Source of the DNA: JAPLJC01 sp052326585
GTDB lineage: Bacteria > Desulfobacterota > Desulfobaccia > Desulfobaccales > 0-14-0-80-60-11
DNA length: 64,000 bases
Direction: 5' to 3'
Assembly: GCA_052326585.1 (NCBI GenBank)
Contig: JBKQLU010000003.1
Span: forward strand, 174,307 to 238,306
Shown here: piece by piece, positions 18,645 to 27,074 of the stretch
Layout of the letters: the number at the start of each line of letters is the position of its first letter
Position numbering within the stretch: position 1 is the stretch's first letter
Program-made: the position numbers and the translations under genes
Notes under the pieces: model-generated
Told to the model about the DNA's origin: nothing
Database searches by the model: none
What the model saw: only the letters and a program-made list of their open reading frames with translations

Positions 18645-19565
18645 TCATTTACTCCGGGGGTGCGCCTTGTCGTACTCCTCCATCAAGTAATCGAGGTCCG
18701 TATGTAAATAACGCTGGGTGCTGGAGATGGAGGCGTGCCCCAGCAGCTCCTGGACGGTGCGCAAGTCGGCCCGGCCTTCCAGCAGGTGGGTGGCGAAGCT
18801 GTGGCGCAGGCCGTGGGGGGTCAGGGCCTGGGAGAGGCCCGCCAGCCGCGCCCACTTGCCCACCAGGCGGGCCACCGAGCGGGGGCTGAGGCGGCCGCCG
18901 CGGCGGTTGAGGAACAGGGGAGCAGCCTGCGGCCCCCCGGTTCGAGCCGCCAGCGCGGTTTTGGCCGCCAGGGCCCGGCGCTGGGCCAGATAGGCGGCCA
19001 GCGCCTCCCGGGCCGGCTGCCCCAGGAAGGCCAACCGCTCTTTGCCGCCCTTGCCCCAGACCCTGAGCACCCCCTGGTCCAGGTCCAGGTCCCCCAGGTC
19101 GAGACCGGCCAACTCCGAGAGCCGCAAGCCGCCGGCGTAAAAGACCTCCAAAATGGCCCGGTCCCGGCAGGCCCCGAAGGCGTCGCCGCCGCAAGCGCCC
19201 AGCAAATGGAAGGCCTCGTCCACCGTCAGAAAATGGGGCAGGGGCTTCTCCAGCTTGGGGCTGGGGGCCAGCCGGGCGGGGTTGCCGGCTAACACCCCCT
19301 GGCGCTGCAGATACTTGCAGAAGGTGCGCAGGGCTGAGAGCTTGCGGGCCACCGTGGCCTTGCGCCGGCCCTGGAGGGCCTGGGCCAGAAAGGCCCTGAG
19401 GTCCGGGTAGGCCACCTCCGGCAAATCCGGATTTCCCGGCCGGGAGCGGTAAAATTCCAAAAACTGGCTGATATCCAGATGATAGCTCCGCAGGGTGTGG
19501 GGCGACATCTGGCGCTCCACCCGTAGGTACTGCAGGAAATCTTCCAGATAAGCGCGATCGTCCAT
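18645..19565 (-). CDS. xerC: tyrosine recombinase XerC
   Basis: Site-specific recombinase that resolves chromosome dimers at dif near the terminus. Starting at ATG 19565 (MDDRAYLEDFLQYL) gives 306 residues, the normal length; the in-frame upstream start at 19643 adds 26 unconserved residues. The N-terminal SAM-like core-binding domain is followed by the catalytic domain. Catalytic residues are R in AGGLRLSELAGL, K in WGKGGKERL, H-x-x-R in HGLRHSFATHLL, H in LLGHASISSTQ, and the nucleophile Y in STQRYLHT. Position before hslV-hslU supports XerC rather than an element-borne integrase. Confidence 0.92.
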   Translation of the reverse strand: MDDRAYLEDFLQYLRVERQMSPHTLRSYHLDISQFLEFYRSRPGNPDLPEVAYPDLRAFLAQALQGRRKATVARKLSALRTFCKYLQRQGVLAGNPARLAPSPKLEKPLPHFLTVDEAFHLLGACGGDAFGACRDRAILEVFYAGGLRLSELAGLDLGDLDLDQGVLRVWGKGGKERLAFLGQPAREALAAYLAQRRALAAKTALAARTGGPQAAPLFLNRRGGRLSPRSVARLVGKWARLAGLSQALTPHGLRHSFATHLLEGRADLRTVQELLGHASISSTQRYLHTDLDYLMEEYDKAHPRSK

Positions 19566-19741
19566 CTGTTTGGGCCCGGCGCCGGCGCCCAAATACCCCG
19601 AGCCCCGGCGGCCTGAAATTCCATGAAACTTAATAAATATCATACCGTTGCCATAATACCAAACAATTCTCGGCCTCCGGCCCCTGGCCTCGCATCCCCG
19701 GGTAGATCGCCGCCGTCTACCGCGCTGCCGGCGTCCCGCTC

Positions 19742-19770
19742 TTGAGGGGCGCGGGCTCTTGTGCTATGAT
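19742..19770 (+). promoter_or_regulatory. sigma-70-type promoter for the dGTPase-like gene
   Basis: TTGAGG (19742-19747), 17 bp, then TATGAT (19765-19770) with an extended TGC before it. The predicted start is near 19777, giving an 18-base leader to ATG 19795. Confidence 0.5.
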
Positions 19771-19794
19771 AATGATTCGGGAAATAGCGTCTGC

Positions 19795-20958
19795 ATGGTC
19801 AAGTTGTCAGAATTGCGGCAAATCCTGGAGCGGCAGGAGGAAACCTGGCTGTCGCCGTACGCCACGCGCTCGGTCCAGGCCAGCCGCCGCCGCTTTGAGG
19901 AGTCGGTGGCCCGGGGTCACCGGCAGGAATTCGCGGTGGATGCCGACCGCATCCTCCACTCCCGGGCCTACACCCGGTATATCGACAAGACCCAGGTCTT
20001 CTATCTCGTCGAACATGAACATATCAGCCACCGGGTGCTGCACGTGCAGCTCCTCTCCAAGATCGCCCGCACCATCGGCAAGTTTTTGCGGCTGAACGAA
20101 GACCTGCTGGAGGCGATCGCCCTGGGCCACGATATCGGCCATCCCCCTTTCGGCCACGACGGGGAACGCATCCTCTCGGCCCTCTGCCAGGACCACGGCA
20201 TCGGCCCCTTTCTCCACAGCATCCAGGGAGTGCGCTTTCTCGACCGCCTGGAGAAAAACGGCCGGGGGCTCAATCTCTCCCTGCAAGTGCTGGACGGCAT
20301 CCTGTGCCACGACGGGGAGACCCACCTGGAGCGCCTCTCCCCTGAGCGGGACAAGACCTTCGCCCACCTGGAGGAGGAGATCCAGAGCAAGATGGCCGAC
20401 CCGGAGCTTTCCCTGAAACCCATGACCCTGGAGGGCTGCGTGGTCCGGCTGGCGGACACCATCAGCTACATCGGCCGGGACCTGGAGGACGCCATCACCC
20501 TGTCGCTGGTTAAGCGGGAGGAGCTGCCCGCCGAGGTGACCAGCCGCCTGGGCCACACCAACGGCGCCATCGTCTACGGCCTGGTGACCGACCTCTTGCG
20601 CCACAGTTTTGAGAAGAACTACGTGGGATACAGCCCCGAGGTGGGGGCCCTGTTGAAGCAGCTCAAGGAGTTCAATTACCAGCGGATCTATAACAACCCC
20701 CGCATCAAGGACCAGACCGCCAAGATCGAGGCCCTGTGCCAGCGCCTGTTCCAGCGGTTTTTGGAGGACCTGGACCAAGACCGCCGCGGCTCCCCTATCT
20801 TTAAGGACTTCCTGGCCCCCCTGGACCCTGCCTATCGGGAGTCCCACCAGCCGGCGGAGATCGTCCGGGATTTTCTAGCCTCCATGACTGACGCCTATTT
20901 TTTGCGCACCTCGCAGGAACTCTTCTTCCCCCAGCCCTTGCGGGCTGGGTTTGTTTAA
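19795..20958 (+). CDS. deoxyguanosinetriphosphate triphosphohydrolase-like protein (HD domain)
   Basis: Cuts tripolyphosphate from dNTPs in characterised relatives. ATG 19795 (MVKLSELRQIL) gives 387 residues; a start at 19759 would add 12 residues and overlap the predicted promoter. The HD metal site is H in SHRVLHVQLLSK followed by HD in ALGHDIGHPPFGHDGE, and a further Asp in RLADTISYIGRD. The N-terminal segment LSPYATRS...RTEFAVDADRI-like matches the Dgt type II family. Ends 8 bp before the following nuclease gene, so the two are likely one transcript. Confidence 0.9.
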   Translation: MVKLSELRQILERQEETWLSPYATRSVQASRRRFEESVARGHRQEFAVDADRILHSRAYTRYIDKTQVFYLVEHEHISHRVLHVQLLSKIARTIGKFLRLNEDLLEAIALGHDIGHPPFGHDGERILSALCQDHGIGPFLHSIQGVRFLDRLEKNGRGLNLSLQVLDGILCHDGETHLERLSPERDKTFAHLEEEIQSKMADPELSLKPMTLEGCVVRLADTISYIGRDLEDAITLSLVKREELPAEVTSRLGHTNGAIVYGLVTDLLRHSFEKNYVGYSPEVGALLKQLKEFNYQRIYNNPRIKDQTAKIEALCQRLFQRFLEDLDQDRRGSPIFKDFLAPLDPAYRESHQPAEIVRDFLASMTDAYFLRTSQELFFPQPLRAGFV

Positions 20959-20965
20959 GGATATC

Positions 20966-21727
20966 ATGCTGGTTATGACCTTTAACCTACGGTTTGCCAC
21001 CCCCCTGGACGGTCCCAACGAATGGCGGTTTCGCCGGGACCTGGTGGTTGACCTCATCACCGGGCAGCGGCCGGACCTCCTGGGTACCCAGGAAGGGACC
21101 GTGCCCATGCTCAGCGAATTGGTGGCGCAATTGCCGGAATACCTGCCCCTGACGGCCCACCGCCAGGTGGATGAAACTTGCCAGTATCCCACCATCTTTT
21201 ACCGGGCCGCAGGCTTTACCACTCAGGAGAGCGGGGAGTTCTGGCTCTCCCAGACCCCGGAGGTGCACCGCAGCCGCAGTTGGGACAGCGCCTTTCCCCG
21301 CCTGGCCACCTACGGCCGCTTCCGGGAAACCGGGCGGACCGGGTCCTTCTACTTTATCAATACCCACCTGGACAACATCTCCCCGGAGGCCCGTCTCCAG
21401 GGGGCCAGGATGATCCGGGACCGTTTTGCCCCTTTGGGCCGCCCCCTGATTCTGGCCGGCGACTTCAACGAGCCGCCGGGGTTTCCGGTTTATCGGGAAT
21501 TGATCGGGGCAGGCCGGCCTTTTCTCGATACCTGGCGGGCCTTACACCCTGAGGGGCAGGAAGCCACCACCCAGCACGCCTTTGACGGCACGCCCCGGGG
21601 GGCCAGGATCGACTGGATTCTGGCGACGCCGGCCTTCCGAGTGCGCCGGGTGGCCATCGTCACCGGCCACCAGGATAACCGCTATCCTTCCGATCATTTC
21701 CCTTATGAAGCGGAGGTAGAGTATTAG
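20966..21727 (+). CDS. endonuclease/exonuclease/phosphatase family protein
   Basis: A 253-residue soluble metal-dependent phosphodiesterase fold. EEP motifs in order are MTFNLRFA, the metal-binding Glu in LLGTQEGT, NTHLDN, the catalytic Asp/Asn pair LAGDFNEPP, and the terminal SDHFP. ATG 20966 follows AAGGATATC; an upstream TTG (20951) would overlap the dGTPase stop. The substrate is not clear, and proteins of this subgroup include sugar-phosphate or lipid phosphodiesterases as well as nucleases. Confidence 0.85.
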   Translation: MLVMTFNLRFATPLDGPNEWRFRRDLVVDLITGQRPDLLGTQEGTVPMLSELVAQLPEYLPLTAHRQVDETCQYPTIFYRAAGFTTQESGEFWLSQTPEVHRSRSWDSAFPRLATYGRFRETGRTGSFYFINTHLDNISPEARLQGARMIRDRFAPLGRPLILAGDFNEPPGFPVYRELIGAGRPFLDTWRALHPEGQEATTQHAFDGTPRGARIDWILATPAFRVRRVAIVTGHQDNRYPSDHFPYEAEVEY

Positions 21728-21730
21728 CTC

Positions 21731-22717
21731 ATGGCACGCTACTGCTGCATATTGCTGATCATCCTGCTGGCCCAGAGCGCCTGGGCCGGGGCCGCCCAGC
21801 CTCCGCCCCTCTATCACCAGGTGGTGGGCGGAAGAGAAGATTACCAGGTCCCGCCCAAGACCACTCTCACCCTCCTGGCCGCGGAAAAAGGGGTGAAATT
21901 TACGGTGCTGGCCAAGCACAACGGTCTGAAGAACCCTTATAAATTAACCCCGGGCATGGTTTTGAAAATCAACACGGCCCATATCGTCCCGGCGGAGCTG
22001 GACAACGGCCTGGTCATCAATCTGCCAGAGTTATTGCTGTACCATTTCGAGAAGGGCGCCTACCAGCGCAGCTATACCCTGGCCCTGGGCAAGCCTACCT
22101 GGCAGACCCCAACCGGGACCTACAAGATCGAGGATAAGCGCACCAACCCCACCTGGCAGGTGCCGAAGTCCATCCAGGAGGAGATGGAAGAGGAGGGCCT
22201 GGAGGTGAAGGAGAAGGTGCCGCCGGGGCCCAAGAACCCCCTGGGCCATTACTATATGGAGACCTCCGCCTCGGGGATAGGCATCCACGCCACCAACCAG
22301 CCCGCCAGCATAGGTTACTACGGGTCCCACGGCTGCATCCGCATGCTGCCCGAGGAGATGGCCCAGCTCTTTCCCCGGATAGAGGTGGGCACCCCGGTGA
22401 AGATCATCTACCGGCCCATTAAACTGGCGGTCACCGCCGAGGGCCGCGTCTTTCTGGAGGCGCACCCCGATGTCTATCATTTAATGGAAGACCCGGCCCT
22501 CGATTACCTCCAGGACCTGGCGGGGCGCTACCACCTGGGTGACCGCATCGATTGGGACAAGGTCCCCGCCATCCTGAATGCCAAGGAAGGCATCGCCCGG
22601 GAGGTCACCAAGGGCCCGCCGCGGCCCCTGCCCCTGCCGTCCCTCCCGGATAAACAGGCCAGCCCTCAGGAGGTCCGGCTTTCTCCTTTACAGGCCCCCA
22701 AGCCCAAGGTAGAATAA
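21731..22717 (+). CDS. L,D-transpeptidase (YkuD domain) with LysM-like segment
   Basis: Periplasmic enzyme that makes 3-3 peptidoglycan cross-links or anchors proteins to the wall. The 328 residues begin with a signal peptide (YCCILLIILLAQSAWAGA), then a LysM-like segment (about 37-82). The YkuD domain (about 92-230) follows, with H186 and the catalytic SHGCIRM (Cys202, Arg204). A proline-rich tail follows. Three bases after the nuclease stop, and its own stop overlaps the start of the next gene. Confidence 0.92.
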   Translation: MARYCCILLIILLAQSAWAGAAQPPPLYHQVVGGREDYQVPPKTTLTLLAAEKGVKFTVLAKHNGLKNPYKLTPGMVLKINTAHIVPAELDNGLVINLPELLLYHFEKGAYQRSYTLALGKPTWQTPTGTYKIEDKRTNPTWQVPKSIQEEMEEEGLEVKEKVPPGPKNPLGHYYMETSASGIGIHATNQPASIGYYGSHGCIRMLPEEMAQLFPRIEVGTPVKIIYRPIKLAVTAEGRVFLEAHPDVYHLMEDPALDYLQDLAGRYHLGDRIDWDKVPAILNAKEGIAREVTKGPPRPLPLPSLPDKQASPQEVRLSPLQAPKPKVE

Positions 22718-23025
22718 TGAGCTGGGAGCCGGTTTTGCATTTAGATCTCCCATCTCGGAGAATTTCCTTGTCCTACGGGGACGATCCAGCACAGCGGCAG
22801 GCCATCCGGGAGGAGAACCGCAACCTGAGATACCCGCGCACCTTGGTGGACCAGGCCCTGGCGGAGATCCGGGCCGGAACCTTCACCCGGGAGCAGGCGG
22901 CAGAGGTGCTGGAAAACGTGCGCATCCAGGCCCTGCAATTGTTTCCCGGCAAGGAGGCCGCCTTTGACATCATCTATCGGCCCCGGTTTCAGCGGGCCAT
23001 CACCGAGACCTTCAAACTTCACTAA
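22717..23025 (+). CDS. conserved-looking hypothetical protein, 102 aa
   Basis: Start ATG 22717 overlaps the transpeptidase stop by one base, so translation is probably coupled. The small charged protein has no signal peptide or membrane segment. The N-terminus looks beta-rich (EPVLHLDLPSRRISLSYGDD), followed by helices with an 'AIREENRNLRYPR' stretch. I do not recognise the family. Codon use matches the neighbours and the frame is tight between two genes, so it is likely real. Confidence 0.7.
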   Translation: MSWEPVLHLDLPSRRISLSYGDDPAQRQAIREENRNLRYPRTLVDQALAEIRAGTFTREQAAEVLENVRIQALQLFPGKEAAFDIIYRPRFQRAITETFKLH

Positions 23026-23041
23026 GGTAAAGGATACGCTC

Positions 23042-23587
23042 ATGATCCAACTACGTTTTCTGACCGTGGTTTTCAGCCTCTTGCTGGTCTTCCCCCTGGT
23101 GGGCACGGCCCTGGCCCAGGGGACGACCCCGGCAGCCCCGGCCCACGAAGTGCCCTGCGGTCCCGATCACCAGATCCTCTATAAACGAGCCGTGACCCTG
23201 CTGGACGACGCCGAGAAGAAACTGAGCGCCCGGTACACCGCGGAGGCCAAGTCCATGGCCAAAGAGGCCAAGTCACTGTTCGCCATCATCCAGAAGGAAT
23301 GCGGCCAGGGTCAGAAAGAGCGGCTCTTGACCCCCAAAGAGGAGCAGCAGGAAGCCATCAACCAGAAGCTGACTGCGGATGAACAGGCTCAGGCCGATCG
23401 TCTGGCGAAATCCGCCGAGGAAAAGTTTAAGAAGGCCACCCTGCTGGGGACCAGCCAGCCGGAGATGTACGCCAAGTTGATGCGGGAGGCCGAGGCAGAG
23501 AATCAGCAGGCCGAAAACCGCAGCATCAAGGCCATGATTTACGCCCTGCGCACCGAGCAGATGCTCTTCAGCTTTTTGGCCAAATGA
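23042..23587 (+). CDS. secreted alpha-helical hypothetical protein
   Basis: ATG 23042 follows AAGGATACGCTC and begins a clear signal peptide (LRFLTVVFSLLLVFPLVGTALAQ, cleavage near ALA-QG). The mature ~157 residues are rich in Ala, Lys, Glu and Gln and are probably helical hairpins (LLDDAEKKL..., TADEQAQADRLAKSAEEKF). It carries two cysteines (PCGPD, KECGQG) that may form a disulfide. An open frame upstream to 22964 lies inside the preceding gene and is not the start. No function can be assigned; it lies in a run of envelope genes. Confidence 0.7.
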   Translation: MIQLRFLTVVFSLLLVFPLVGTALAQGTTPAAPAHEVPCGPDHQILYKRAVTLLDDAEKKLSARYTAEAKSMAKEAKSLFAIIQKECGQGQKERLLTPKEEQQEAINQKLTADEQAQADRLAKSAEEKFKKATLLGTSQPEMYAKLMREAEAENQQAENRSIKAMIYALRTEQMLFSFLAK

Positions 23588-23600
23588 TCCGGTTCAGCCG

Positions 23601-24248
23601 TTGCCCCTGAGTATCTTCACCGAAACCTCCGGGCCGCAAAGGGTCTTTACCTATCTGGTGGCCTGCCCGGAAAGCCGGGAGGCGCTGCTCATCGACCCGG
23701 GGGGCCCGGCCCAGGTGCTCGCCAAGCGCCTGCACCAGAAAGGCTGGCGCCTTGCCTGGATCGTCAACACCCACGGCCACGCCGACCACATCACCGGCAA
23801 CCACCTTTGGGCCGCGGGGAACGAAGCCCGCATCGCCATCCATCGACTGGACTGGGAGTTCTTCCGGAGCCCGGAGAGGCAGGCCGAGGCCCTGGCCGAG
23901 GGCTATGCGCCCCTGACCCAGGCCGACCTCCTCCTGGAGGACGGCCAGCGCCTGCCCCTGGGAAGGCAGGAGGCCCTGGTCCTGCACACCCCGGGGCATA
24001 CCCCCGGCTCCATCTGCCTATATGTTCCCGGCCATCTCTTTACCGGCGACACTCTGTTCGTGGGGGCCGCGGGCCGCACCGACCTCCCCGGCGGTTCCCT
24101 TTCCCAGCTCATCGCCTCCCTGGAGGAGAAGATCATGCCGCTGCCCGACGACACCCGGGTCTGGCCCGGCCATGACTACGGGGAGACCCCCACCTCTACC
24201 CTGGGCCGGGAAAAACTGCACAACCCCTATCTCACCGATTTCTTTTAA
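23601..24248 (+). CDS. MBL-fold hydrolase, glyoxalase II-like
   Basis: 215 residues starting at TTG 23601 (read as Met; MPLSIFTETSGPQ). Metal ligands are complete: THGHADH, H in LHTPGHTPGS, D in FTGDTLFVG and the final H in VWPGHDYG. Short members of this family include hydroxyacylglutathione hydrolase-like and persulfide dioxygenase-like enzymes; the sequence alone does not separate them. It lies 13 bp after the secreted helical protein and 70 bp before a kinase gene. Confidence 0.88.
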   Translation: MPLSIFTETSGPQRVFTYLVACPESREALLIDPGGPAQVLAKRLHQKGWRLAWIVNTHGHADHITGNHLWAAGNEARIAIHRLDWEFFRSPERQAEALAEGYAPLTQADLLLEDGQRLPLGRQEALVLHTPGHTPGSICLYVPGHLFTGDTLFVGAAGRTDLPGGSLSQLIASLEEKIMPLPDDTRVWPGHDYGETPTSTLGREKLHNPYLTDFF

Positions 24249-24317
24249 GTTGGGCCGCACGTCCGGTCTCACCCTGATCAGGGTTGCACTGGGAAGATTT
24301 AAGACTTAAATTGGGTT

Positions 24318-25784
24318 ATGCCGCGCAAATTTGAAACTGGCGGGCGGCGGCCCCCTCCCGGACTCTTTGCCCGGCTGCTGGACAGCCTCCCGAACGTCTT
24401 TACCCTGGTGCTGGATGAGGCGCAGCGCATCGTTTATGCCAACGCCTCCTTCCTGGAGCACTTTGGCCTGGAATGGCCGGTGATCTCCGGGCAGGTCTGT
24501 TTCGCCCTGGAGAGCTCCTTCAAAACCACCGCGGGCGAAGAGATGGGCTTTTGCCCCCCGGAGCCGGGGCCTTACTTCCCGGCCCACTACATCCTCACCC
24601 GGGAGGTGGGCGGCAAGGAATTCGTCTATGAAGGCACCTTCTACCACCTGGTGGGTGGCGAGGAAGAAGCCTGGACGGTGTGCAGCTTCCGGGACGTCAC
24701 CCAGATGTTTAACCTGGAGTGCCAGGTGCGCCAACTGGATGAGTTGGAGCGTATGCTGGTGCAGGCCTCCATGGATGGCATCGTGGTCAACGATCTCTTG
24801 GGCCGCGTCATCATCTTTAACGAAGGCGCCTCCCGCATCCTGGGCTACCGGCCGGAAGAGGTCATCGGCCTATTAAAGGTCGATGCGCTTTATCCGGAAG
24901 GGCTGGCCCACGAAATCAAGGAGCTCATCTACTCCCCGGCTTACGGCGGGCCCGGCATCCTGGAAAATTACGAAACCCTGGTGCGCCCTAAGGACGGCCC
25001 CCCGGTGCCCGTCTGGCTGTCGGCCCGCCTGCTCCGGGAAAACGGCCGGGAGGTGGGGATCGTCGGCTATTTCCGGGACCTGCGGGAACGGAAACGCCTG
25101 GAAGAGGAGCTGCTGCGCCAGGAGCGCTTGGCCACCCTGGGCAAGATGGTGGCCCATGTCAGCCACGAAATCAAGAATCCCCTGGCCACCATCGGCGGCT
25201 TTGCCCAGCAACTGGCTCGCCAGGAGGATGTTCCGGCCAAGGGCCGGCAAAAGCTGCAACTCATCTGCCAGGAAGTGGGCCGGCTGGAGAAGTTCCTGGC
25301 CGATTTGGGCGCCTATACCCGCTCCGCCCCCACCCAAAAGGTCCCCGGCGACATCCTGGCCCTGGTCCGGGAGGTAATAGACTTTATGGAGGCCGGATTC
25401 CAGGAGCAGGGGGTGACCTTCGAGCTCTCGGCCACTGAGGCCATCGCGGCCTTCCCCTTCGATCCCGGCCAGATGCGCCAGGTGCTCATCAACCTCTTTA
25501 AAAATAGCCTGGAGGCCATGCCCCGCGGCGGGGTGCTGACGGTCAACGCCGCGGTCCGGGGAGACCACCTGGTGCTCACCATTGCGGACACCGGCCTGGG
25601 CTTTGCCCCGGAACACCTGAGATCCCTATTCACCCCGTTCTTCTCCACCAAGAAAGGGGGCACCGGCCTGGGTCTCACCATCTGCCGGGGCCTCATTGAC
25701 CTGCACCGCGGCGAGATTGACATCTATAGTGAGGTTAACCGCGGCGCCACCTGCATCATCCGTCTGCCCCTGAGCTCCGCCTGA
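24318..25784 (+). CDS. PAS-PAS histidine kinase, NtrB/AtoS-like
   Basis: 488 residues without membrane segments. PAS1 at about 15-130, PAS2 at about 140-255, HisKA at about 265-330 with acceptor His in AHVSHEIKNPLATIGGF, and HATPase with FKNSLEAMP, DTGLGFAP and GTGLGLTICRGL. The SHEIKNPL box and NSLEAMP N box are those of kinases that pair with NtrC-type sigma-54 activators. It lies directly upstream of two sigma-54 promoters. No response regulator gene adjoins it, and the nearest sigma-54 activator in the window (42113-43627) lacks a receiver domain. Confidence 0.92.
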   Translation: MPRKFETGGRRPPPGLFARLLDSLPNVFTLVLDEAQRIVYANASFLEHFGLEWPVISGQVCFALESSFKTTAGEEMGFCPPEPGPYFPAHYILTREVGGKEFVYEGTFYHLVGGEEEAWTVCSFRDVTQMFNLECQVRQLDELERMLVQASMDGIVVNDLLGRVIIFNEGASRILGYRPEEVIGLLKVDALYPEGLAHEIKELIYSPAYGGPGILENYETLVRPKDGPPVPVWLSARLLRENGREVGIVGYFRDLRERKRLEEELLRQERLATLGKMVAHVSHEIKNPLATIGGFAQQLARQEDVPAKGRQKLQLICQEVGRLEKFLADLGAYTRSAPTQKVPGDILALVREVIDFMEAGFQEQGVTFELSATEAIAAFPFDPGQMRQVLINLFKNSLEAMPRGGVLTVNAAVRGDHLVLTIADTGLGFAPEHLRSLFTPFFSTKKGGTGLGLTICRGLIDLHRGEIDIYSEVNRGATCIIRLPLSSA

Positions 25785-25880
25785 AGTCATTTCCCGGACC
25801 GGTTAAGCCCTCATAAACGAAGCCGGGTCCCGTTTCCATGGAGAATTGCGGCGGTGACCTGCTGCCGGAATGGCTCACCT

Positions 25881-25899
25881 GCATTTCAATTTTGATCCC
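25881..25899 (+). promoter_or_regulatory. putative activator site upstream of the first sigma-54 promoter
   Basis: CATTTCAATTTTGATCCCC, with TCAA-TT-TTGA symmetry, lies about 120 bp upstream of the -24 element at 26005. An almost matching sequence lies at the same distance from the second promoter (26701). TTGCATTTT...AAAACGCAA at 25914-25942 is a further imperfect inverted repeat. Confidence 0.5.
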
Positions 25900-26004
25900 C
25901 AAAAGTGGCCCAATCTTGCATTTTTTAATCCTCAAAACGCAATTCCTTCCAGTCTCTTAGTCATAACTAGTTTAATTTACATAATAATTAGCCTGGCCGC
26001 AGAA

Positions 26005-26020
26005 TGGCATAGACTATGCA
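26005..26020 (+). promoter_or_regulatory. sigma-54 promoter for the DUF4278-like gene
   Basis: TGGCATAGACTATGCA has GG and GC separated by exactly 10 bp, matching the TGGCAC-N5-TTGCW consensus closely. Predicted start near 26031, about 70 bases before ATG 26103. AT-rich DNA (about 25960-25990) between it and the upstream site could bind IHF. Confidence 0.75.
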
Positions 26021-26102
26021 CCATATTTCGTTCAGGAAGGAGCAGAGATTCTCCTATAATCCTTAACCCTCTGCACATTTGGAAAGAGGTATGGAGGAAA
26101 AA

Positions 26103-26465
26103 ATGAACCTTTTAGGCATTAAGTTCAATGAAGTCGAGGGTTCCAACCGCCGGCAAGGTAGGCGTGGAATCTACCGGGGTCTGGAGTTTGATCTGGATTT
26201 GCCCCGGGAAGCCGCGGTGAGGAAAGTCAAGGGCGTAGTCTATATTTATCGGGGTCTGGAATATCAGCCGGATTTTCAGGCTGCCAGGAAAGTCAGGGGT
26301 CTCCGCGGCATCTACCGGGGCGTGGCCTTTGAATTTCTCGGTGAGGAAAACCTGGAAGTGGCCCTCCAAGCCGAACAGGTCGATCCTGAGGCGGAAACCC
26401 TGAATCACCTTATCCCGCCGACCAGAACGGACGGCGGCGAAATCTTCCTGTCGGAAAGGGGATAA
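26103..26465 (+). CDS. DUF4278-like protein with three YRG repeats
   Basis: ATG 26103 follows GGAGG with five bases between, which favours it over ATG 26091 and TTG 26079; 120 residues. Three tandem units share I-Y-R-G-[LV]-x-[FY]: GIYRGLEFDLDL, YIYRGLEYQPDF and GIYRGVAFEF, each followed by RKV-type basic spacers. The YRG motif is typical of DUF4278, found mainly in cyanobacteria, whose function is unknown. It has no signal peptide or membrane segment. Transcription from its own sigma-54 promoter and a strong hairpin after the stop suggest a monocistronic unit. Its promoter region looks like a relative of the kdp promoter region that follows. Confidence 0.8.
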   Translation: MNLLGIKFNEVEGSNRRQGRRGIYRGLEFDLDLPREAAVRKVKGVVYIYRGLEYQPDFQAARKVRGLRGIYRGVAFEFLGEENLEVALQAEQVDPEAETLNHLIPPTRTDGGEIFLSERG

Positions 26466-26496
26466 GGATGGATCCGGACAAAGTGGACATACGCGG

Positions 26497-26530
26497 GAAG
26501 CAGAGGGGAAGCGCGCTTCTCCTCTGCTTC
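26497..26530. terminator. hairpin after the DUF4278-like gene
   Basis: GAAGCAGAGGGGAAGCG pairs with CGCTTCTCCTCTGCTTC, a 17-bp stem with one G-T pair and practically no loop, 31 bp after the stop. There is no T-run, so it may be a terminator, an mRNA stabiliser or a cruciform. Confidence 0.5.
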
Positions 26531-26698
26531 ATTATGCCCAGGATGGCAAACCGGATCATGGAATTCCAGTTATTTCTTGTTTGATTATTTAGCTTTTCTC
26601 CTGCAGGCGTCTCCACGAGAAGACCAGGGCAGGGAAGATGGGCTCCATTCAGCATGGAATAAAATGGGGCCGATTCGCTGAACAGGCACAACTCAATC

Positions 26699-26720
26699 TG
26701 CATTTCAGTTTGAAATCCCC
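26699..26720 (+). promoter_or_regulatory. putative activator site upstream of the kdp sigma-54 promoter
   Basis: TGCATTTCAGTTTGAAATCC contains the perfect inverted repeat TTTCA-GTT-TGAAA (26703-26715), about 115 bp upstream of the -24 element. The string GCATTTCA(A/G)TTT and the ATCCCC tail are shared with 25881. Confidence 0.55.
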
Positions 26721-26823
26721 CGAATGGCTCTTCCTTGAATTATGCAATCCGGCAATCTCCCGGGTGCCCGGCTCAGCAATTATAACTATCTTATTCTACG
26801 TAGTATTTTTTAAGATCAGCGAG

Positions 26824-26839
26824 TGGCATGAACTATGCT
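26824..26839 (+). promoter_or_regulatory. sigma-54 promoter for kdpFABC
   Basis: TGGCATGAACTATGCT has GG-N10-GC spacing and agrees with the sigma-54 consensus. Predicted start near 26850, giving a ~225-base leader before the first small ORF. The 609-bp gap (26466-27074) otherwise holds only the hairpin and activator site; the open frame 26638-26922 that spans them is not considered a gene. Confidence 0.75.
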
Positions 26840-27074
26840 CTATTCCTGGGGTTGAGAAAACGAGGCTCGAGTCGATCCCGGTAATCGCGGCGCCCTGGCC
26901 AGGACCGCTCTCCCCGGCTTGATGAGCGTTTGCCGGTCCCTGGTCTCTTTGACCGGTGGGCTCCGGGTTCCTGGCAAATTGCCGCGTGATTTTATGGGGT
27001 CTGGGCTTGCAGGTTTTGACCGGGATGTTTAAACAATTTCTAGCCTTGAGGAAGAAAAGGAGGAATCCCTAAAA

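Noticed and set aside
18645..19565. Tyrosine recombinase as the integrase of a genomic island
   Set aside because: Length, motifs and position before hslV-hslU match housekeeping xerC. No tRNA or attachment repeats adjoin it.
25909..25924. TGGCCCAATCTTGCA as a further sigma-54 promoter
   Set aside because: GG and GC are separated by 9 rather than 10 bp, and the good promoter at 26005 lies downstream.
25870..26106. Open frame of 78 codons upstream of the DUF4278-like gene
   Set aside because: It spans the activator site and sigma-54 promoter and has no family resemblance. The DNA is better explained as regulatory.
26638..26922. Open frame of 94 codons upstream of kdp
   Set aside because: It covers the second sigma-54 promoter region. 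Its similarity to 25870-26106 is in the DNA elements, not in a protein pattern.
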